Origin: Acanthopleura granulata
Lineage: Eukaryota > Mollusca > Polyplacophora > Chitonida > Chitonidae
Length of the DNA stretch: 64,000 nucleotides
Direction: 5' to 3'
Assembly: GCA_016165875.1 (NCBI GenBank)
Contig: JABBOT010000001.1
Location: 35,085,011-35,149,010 of the forward strand
The stretch's first letter is position 1, and each line of letters opens with the position of its first letter. A program made the position numbers and the translations under genes. The notes beneath the pieces were generated by a model that was not told where the DNA came from, ran no database searches, and saw only the letters and a program-made list of their open reading frames with translations. Of this stretch, positions 57,040 to 64,000 are shown piece after piece.

Positions 57040-58395
57040 CGTGTATTGTATCACGTATCAACAGACAGTACCATTTCAGTACCATAATTTCTGGAAAAAA
57101 AAAACAAAACATTCAGCGCCATTCAGCGGGAAAACGCGCCAGTCGGAGTTTTGGGTAACCCTATCCAAAAAATAGTTACAACTAATTTCACAGAAGAATC
57201 AGTAGTTGCGTAAACAAGGATTTAATTTGTCGTAGACTTGCCTTTTTGAGGTGGCAAACCTGTTCGAAAACTGCTGGCAGCTTTCCCCGATCAAATAAGG
57301 CTGACTGGCAGCCAACATGTTAGAAGATGTGTTACAGTTGTCCGCAGCATATCGCATGGTGTCTCGGGCAGCCGGAGTTAATCAGTGTACGCTGATTGTA
57401 ACCAATCGATCCATTCACACCGCCACTGCTGTAATGCAATTATCCGCCGCACTATAGTCACATCATTGAGCCAAATACAGGGTATGACCTGGGCACTGCC
57501 GGCATACATGCACGCTCAAAAATACCCCCCGCCCCCACTCCCTTCCCCCGCCCAGCATCCATATAACCAAGACCCATTACCCACACTACCGTAAAACATG
57601 CAAGCACAACCTGTCATGGGTTATATCCCGGTGAAGAATTCGAGAGATGTGATGATACTCGAACAAAAATTTCAAAATATCAGCTCGACCAAGCTAAAAA
57701 TCAGCCAAACGTAATTGTGTGCTGAGAGGTAAATGAAAAACACGAAACTCAATGTCAAACGGACAAGGACTCTAGGGGAATCACTTTTGTGGAAGGAGCT
57801 GTGCACAGGCAAACGCAATCCAAGCTCAACTGTTTTCTAATCAAATGTTAATCGTTCTCATTTCTAATAACCCCTGATTTCATTTTGGCTGTACAGATCC
57901 CATAAATCATATTTGCGCAGCGCGGCACACATAAGTCAGAAGCATCAGGCTGAGCATATGGAGAACTTGACAGACTCATTGTTCGAGCACAAACCATTCT
58001 GTTTGGTAAGAAATCGATAATTTATTCGTCTATTCATTCAGCGTAAAGGATAATAGTTGTATTTTAAAGTGAAAATCCGCATTATAATGCCAAGGCGTTC
58101 TCAGTTAGGCAGTGTAACCCAGACCGTCATAACACCGGGCTGAATGTTTGGTTTCTTTATGGCTGTACTTTAGTTAATCGGTATGATACGGTAATTAAAT
58201 AAGAATTTTTTTTTTATCAAGTAAGTTAACTTAACCTTTTTTTCTGGGATAATGGAGATAATGTTTAATAACTACAACAAGCAGTTGGTCGATAACTTTC
58301 AGACACATGTATTAGCAAGCATGCCCCTGAGCACAGAACACGCCATGCGTTTTTTATAGGATGCACGTGTTTTGGGACACAGAAAAGTAGACCAT
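57040..58395. other. No feature recognised
   Basis: AT-rich sequence with a C-rich stretch near 57525-57552. I found no exon, transposon or array. Confidence 0.5.
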
Positions 58396-58399
58396 TAGA

Positions 58400-58515
58400 C
58401 ACGCAGCGCAGTGGCCTCCCAGTCTCTCACCAATGCGGTCGGCGTGAGTACAAGCCCAGCTCACGCTCTCTTCCACTTCTACCGTACGTGGGAAAGTATT
58501 CCAGCACATTGTTGA
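58400..58515 (+). mobile_element. SINE family A, 5' fragment
   Basis: GCAGCGCAGTGGCCTCCCAG, CTCACCAATGCGGTCGGCGT, GAGTACAAGCCCAGCTCACG and ACCGTACGTGGGAAAG match the tRNA-related head and first body part of SINE A. It stops before the conserved 3' body. Confidence 0.7.
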
Positions 58516-59680
58516 AAAAAAAAACAACCTTTTATAAAAAAAAAACCAAAGGCACATGTTTAAGGTGTGATGCGCATGCGTGAATGCCGAAGAAAAAAGT
58601 ATAATCGTCAACCTGGCCAGTACCTCGGATCCTCGGGGCAAATCTCACCGCGGAAGATTGCATCATTTGCAAAATTAGCATACCGGTAGGTGTAATTATT
58701 GATATATTTATTGAAAAAATGCCAGGACAAAGTTTTTCAGTTCCATATAGCAATCACTCTTATCATAGTTTATTTTATTGTACTAATACTTCAAGAAAAA
58801 GCAGTGAATTAACAAAAATAATCAAAACAGTCAGTTTTTAATCTTAAACATGTAACATCAGATGTACCTGTGCATTAAATCTCTGGAATTTACTTGGTCC
58901 AATTTGTTGCAAAATCCGAATTCATGGGATGGTGCAGTGTTTCCTTTCTTCTTTCTACCTTTTTTTTCTCATGCACCTTTAATTTGGAAACTGATGCCTG
59001 GATAGTTATGTAGTTAACGCATGCGCTACAGCGTCGCCCTATTTCTATATACATCTAGACAGCTCCTTCCTTCCATTTGGAGAACCTGAGTGCCTGGCCG
59101 TGAGCGCAGAGCGCACTGATCATTAGTTATGTAAGGCCGTCTTAAGAGGGAATAACATAGTAGCTCACATCAGTCTCAAATCCCAGAAGTTATCACTGTA
59201 AACCGCACAGCTCCCAGTTCTTTGAACCCTTCTAAACCATTAGCCAGTTTAGAAAGCCAGTGTAGTCTCTCAACACACAACCCGACTTAATGATTTTTTC
59301 CCAGCTGCTTTTTTGAGCACCTAAAACTTACATTCCATCCAGTGCCGTCAATGTAAACCCATATAAGTGGCTGTGCACAGCTACCCGCGGAAACCACTGA
59401 CGGCAAACAGGAGGCTGGAGGAAGTTCACAGCGCATAAAACGTTTCAATTACACGAGATTATGCGAGACTCAGAAAGCAGCAATGGTCTGGCTCGTCTGA
59501 TGGAAGCCTGGTAGTTCTATTGGATAAGGTGAAACAACAAAACTGCAAGGTACTTCAAACGCCTCTTAGACATCACACCGTATGTTTCTCTGATGCAACA
59601 CCATCCGTGTTCTTCGCACACCATATCAAAGGGCACAGCACAGAGAGTAAACCTAGAGCAGTGACACCAGTGTGGTAGTT
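58516..59680. other. No feature recognised
   Basis: Single-copy sequence with short poly-A and poly-T runs. Confidence 0.5.
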
Positions 59681-59800
59681 GGCAAATGGTCACATGTTAT
59701 GGCAAATGGTCACATGTTATGGCAAATGGTCACATGTTATGGCAAATGGTCACATGTTATGGCAAATGGTCACATGTTATGGCAAATGGTCACATGTTAT
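59681..59800. repeat. Perfect 20-bp tandem repeat, six copies
   Basis: GGCAAATGGTCACATGTTAT repeated six times without a mismatch. Three units make 60 bp, so one frame shows a 20-residue period, which is an artefact. Confidence 0.99.
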
Positions 59801-60175
59801 ACACCGGTAAATCCGGCTTCTTGACAGTTTACCTCAGTTGGAGTCTTATTCTAACCGCTCACGTAAATGTTTAAGAAGCAAAAACTCACAAGCACCATGA
59901 CTTAAGCTGAATTAGGTAACAAAAAATACAGTGATGTTAAATGCAATTTATGAGACGTCACTGGTCTGGAATTATTCGAAGTGCTGTGTTGTCATCACAT
60001 TTAACACCTGTATACATAATAACAGGAAAACAATGCAAAGGGACAAGGCCTCGAGGATGTTTAGTCCACCAGCAGAATCCCGGTTTCTGCAGAAAAGGAT
60101 ATAGCATATAAACTTTTAACCCAGTTCAAGACAGACGTAAATCACAGAATGGCTAGTATCAAACATGTTTTGTTT

Positions 60176-60440
60176 GGGGTCTCCGTGGCCGAGGGGGCTG
60201 GCTCGCCAGCGCGGCGTAGTTACCCAGTCCCTCTCACCAATCGCTGTGAGTTCAAGTCCAGCTCATGCTGGCTTCGGCCATGCTTGTGAAGGTCCGCTAG
60301 CAACCTGCGGATGGTGGTGCGCTTCCCCCTGGTTCTGTCCCATTTCCTCCTGCCATAATGCTGGTCGCCGACGTATAAGTGAAATATTCCTGAGTACGAC
60401 GCAAAACACCAATCAAATAAAAAAATTTTTAAAAAAAATA
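60176..60440 (+). mobile_element. SINE family A, full-length copy
   Basis: Head GGGGTCTCCGTGGCCGAGGG (box A altered), GTGAGTTCAAGTCCAGCTCA (box B), body GGATGGTGGTGCGCTTCCCC, CATTTCCTCCTGCCATAATG, TATAAGTGAAATATTCCTGA and an AATCAAATAAAAAAATT tail. A probable short target-site duplication TTTTGTTT occurs on both sides. Confidence 0.92.
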
Positions 60441-63400
60441 AAATAAATATATTTTGTTTATCGAACTCAACATTCTTTCTCACTCTGAAGCAGAAAAAAG
60501 GTTTTAAATGACCCTAGAAGATCCATAGCCCACAGGGGCTACAACACCCAAGCGAGCTGGTCTATAGGGCAAGTAACCTTTCTCCACATGGTTCACAGCC
60601 GAGGCAGCAATAAGTGGATTCGACAACACGACGTCGTAGTCAACTGGTTATGAAATGAATAGCAGCAAAGAACTTTCTGATGGTCAGCCCATTCTAAAGC
60701 GATGGACCAAGAGCTAACAGGATAAAAAAACGGCGAAAAAAGAAAGACTTCACTGTCACTATAATAAAGCAACTGATCAGAGGAAAGGGCATTAGGCCTA
60801 TAGGGTACGGTGCCACACAGGGGCTGATGGCACTTTCCTAACAGACCAGACAAACAAGAAAGTCTAGACCACAACCACAATTAACAGCAATGGTCGTATT
60901 CACCGCCAATAATTTATCCAATAGAAAGGCTAAATGTGAATACTTTATGAGGAGATGGTCTATGTCTGTGATTTGCGTTAGAGGCCTGTCTCATAGGACC
61001 ATCAATACCTAGCTGCGGAAACCTGGGACGATGCCACCCATACACGCTCTATACTATTAGAGATCTGACCAATTTGGTGCGGTGACAGGACTATCCATAG
61101 CTACTTAGATCATACAGTCGAAGTTTATTGTAATATTGTAGCAAGACTTGAAGAGCTTGTCATTTCAAGTCGATTGTTTGTAAAATGCTGAAGGGGAGTA
61201 CCAAGCTATTACGGATGCACGCTTAAATGCGTGAATGTTTTACTATTTAAGGGCACCAGGTTCTTTTTTGAGTTTTCAGGATCATTTGATTCAGTTTCTT
61301 GTTGAAGTGTTTAAGGAACCAGATTCCTTTTTCGCATTTTAAAGGCACAGAAATCTTGTTCGGGATTACAAGGCACCCATAACAGGGACTTATTGTTAGC
61401 ATAACTAAGGGGTCATACTTATGGTTGATGAACTTCAAGGCTCGCGTATGTTAATAGGGATTCACAGAAACTATGCTATATTATGCTATGCTATATGTTT
61501 GGGAGTATCTGGTCCACTGCGTGAAAGCAGTGCGGTGGTGGTAGGGATGGATTATCGAAAGGGTTTTAGAAAGCTTATTGCTAAATTTATAGTGGCTACC
61601 AGTTTATATAATAGGTGCAGAATGTGCCACATTGGGAAATCCAGGCGTTGGTTAGGTTTGTGGAGGAGCATCGCAAGAAATGCACACTAAAGTAATAATA
61701 CAGACTGCAAGGCGCCAACTGTAGCTTTATACACTCAGCCATTTCTCCTATTATACACGAGGTGGCAAGGCGTCTTTGACAAGCTTTACGTTTATTTGCT
61801 CCAGTGCTCACAGACACGGCAGCTTGGTCCTCTTGCACTGAAATGTTGATCGATAAATTCTCGGTTATTGTAAACGGTGACCTGGTCGATACGAAACAAA
61901 AGCATTCAACCAAAATTTTATGTCAGTGTTCTATCGGAAGAGAGGCCAAAGAAAAATTGATGCATGGCTTAGTATTCAAGGTAAATAATGACTGTTTCTG
62001 CAGCGTATGTTCTGCCGATGGCACTGTGATTGGGACGTTTCGCTTTACTATGAGACCCCAGAGAGAAGTCCGTTTCCGGTTCCTACTTGGTTCTTACGTG
62101 TTCTTTTTTTTTTCATCATTCAACTGTCCAGAAGACTCGTGAAATATATATATGCTAACAATTTAGCTCCCAGAAAATCCTCGGATCATTATATATACAT
62201 CAAAGACACAATTCAGACGTCAAGCCGAATCGTGTAAAGGGCCTATTTCATTCATACGATTGTTTGATTGATATGCGGCATCAATATCTCCAAGAACTCT
62301 TTTTTATATCCCTGAGACATTTCACAGCCGGTCTTAGATGCTTACAGTGCGACATGTCACAAGCGCATCTTAACACCACCGATGGCCTGTCGCCTTGTCA
62401 AACTTCGATAACAGCGCCCGTGGCTTTGACGGACGAGCCTCTATAATGCCTCATTTATCCTTGTCACTGACCCAGAATCCAAAAATAAAACAAGATTACA
62501 ATCCATTTGACCAGACGCAAACCCGAATTATTATACATGAAACGCGTTTGTATATTGCGGCTTAAAGACACAAAGTTCTACATGCATGTATAGGCCTACC
62601 ACCCGTTGACAAGCTTGCAGAAATTTTCTCTCACATAACCTATAATTCATATCATTCTCTGGATCTAAAACAACCAAGGTAAAATACACGTTTTTCATCA
62701 CTGTTTTATCCGACTGCCTCTTATTCCTCCCCCTCCTCCTCATCATCACTTACTAGGTCAGGGCATTGACCTTTTCGCTGCCACTGAATGCGTCCGTAGC
62801 AAACTACAGTTCCATGACGTCCCGGCCTTGTATTACCGTTGTATTACAGTAGTTGACCCGAAAACAACATGTCTTTATTTAACTCATGTTATTGTGCACA
62901 TGTATTAAATGTGCTGACATCACATCATTTGGAGAAATCCTAGACAAGAGACATCTAACATATTACATATAAAATCAGTGCAATTTTATCACCCAATTCT
63001 ACTCAAGCCATTGTGCAAAGGGGGATGTAAGTTGTTACCCCTTCAACACTAACATGAGCAGTTAGAATAGAATCCTGATTGAGGTAAACTGACGATCTAG
63101 AGACCGGATTTCACCAATAGCGTGTGGACCACTTGCCAGTCGTCGCACTGCTCTGGTTTTACTCTCTGTGCTGTAGTCTTGTATATTTACGCTCATTATC
63201 TGCGCATTCAAATGCCTCTACCAAGCTTATAGAACATACAAGAAGCTGTCAAGCCTTTGCTTCATCCTCATGATTTTTTTTTGATTTTTTAATTTTATTT
63301 TGTTTTAATTTATTTCATTTTATTTCATTGATTCATTGATTAATTTATGCGGCATCAAAACTAATTGCTACATTTAATACAGGGTAGCATTAAGGCCTGC

Positions 63401-64000
63401 AAATACTTCGACTTTAAACACGGCTAACCTGCTATCTGCGCGCTTCACCCTCAACTCAGGCGTATGTAGGACCTGGTGCAAGTTACATGGAACCATTTGC
63501 CCAATACCACCCTGCCGTGGCTGCTCGGTATTTTTGTTTTTTGTTTTTTTTTTGTTTTGTTTTTTTTTCTCACTCTGTATGACGCAGTATTTAATATAGT
63601 TATCAAAACATTCACATGGGTGAATCATAGCACATCATCTACAAGCCGTGTAATGGTCACCACGTAACTAATTAAAATACTGTTACATCCAGATACATAG
63701 ATTTTTCGACATAAGATCTACATGTATGATACACGCAAAGTCTATTACATTGTCTTCTGGCAAAAATGACTACAATAGCCAATGTTCAATTTCGGCCATT
63801 GTCAATACAGCTTTGCATTAAAAGAATTGTTCTGTCAGCTGTGCAGCCTGCAGCAGAAGGTGTTACAAACATGACATGGCGTTAATGCCATACAAAAATC
63901 GGACTGCGTCATAGGCTTAGGTTGTTATGCGGAACTCATCTACGACAAAACAGCCAACCTGGTACAGGTAGATTATTTACAATAACAGGATACCGATATA
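60441..64000. other. No gene recognised
   Basis: AT-rich sequence to the window end. It contains the dispersed block at 63098-63165 and a T-rich stretch at 63530-63570. Frames at 61.4-62.14 kb show no domain. Confidence 0.5.

Noticed and set aside
61421..62142. Plus-strand frames of 89-112 codons
   Set aside because: No domain, no splice structure linking them, opposite-strand frame of equal length.

Overview
This is AT-rich metazoan nuclear DNA with long introns, GT/AG splice junctions, tRNA-derived SINEs, a LINE fragment, MITE-like elements and many minisatellites. The repeat style (a SINE ending in an ATAA-rich tail, and very frequent TACATGTA palindromes) suggests a lophotrochozoan invertebrate, most likely a mollusc. 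That taxonomic call is inference only.

One large gene on the minus strand accounts for all the coding sequence I can support. Ten exons were placed between 46551 and 918, and every one of the nine junctions keeps the reading frame. Together they give about 1425 codons, with both gene ends outside what I can resolve. In protein order the product has: an armadillo/HEAT-like helical region (exons at 46355-46551, 41282-42007 and 33562-33808); a RasGEF N-terminal (REM) region that appears split by a long Ser/Pro-rich segment (32320-32474 and 29633-31315); FERM lobes F2 and F3 (6889-7284, 3705-3854, 2545-2866); and the start of a CDC25-type RasGEF catalytic domain (1818-2074, 918-1063). The layout ARM - REM - FERM - CDC25 implies a membrane-associated exchange factor for a Ras-family GTPase. 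I cannot attach an established gene name.

The introns are full of repeats. From left to right: a 111-bp tandem duplication of the 3' splice site of the catalytic exon (1061-1330); a 3-kb intron with no element seen; a 22-kb intron with a degenerate array (9.2-10.1 kb), an AT microsatellite, a 58-bp array (20.74-21.63 kb), a 54-bp array grown from a SINE fragment (23.56-24.10 kb) and an approximately 90-bp degenerate array broken by a LINE 3' end (27.9-29.56 kb). A 43-bp array has copied the acceptor of another exon (32.47-33.0 kb). The 33.8-41.3 kb intron carries SINEs, a MITE, direct duplications and a second MITE-like element. The region upstream of 46551 has no coding exon I can support, but holds a Harbinger-like MITE (48.7 kb), a SINE nested in a MITE nested in a tandem duplication (50.6-51.65 kb), a young SINE with a perfect 14-bp target-site duplication (54.4 kb), a long hairpin (56.75 kb) and a perfect 20-bp repeat (59.68 kb).

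Most long open frames in the window are repeat-derived or chance frames and are not annotated as genes.
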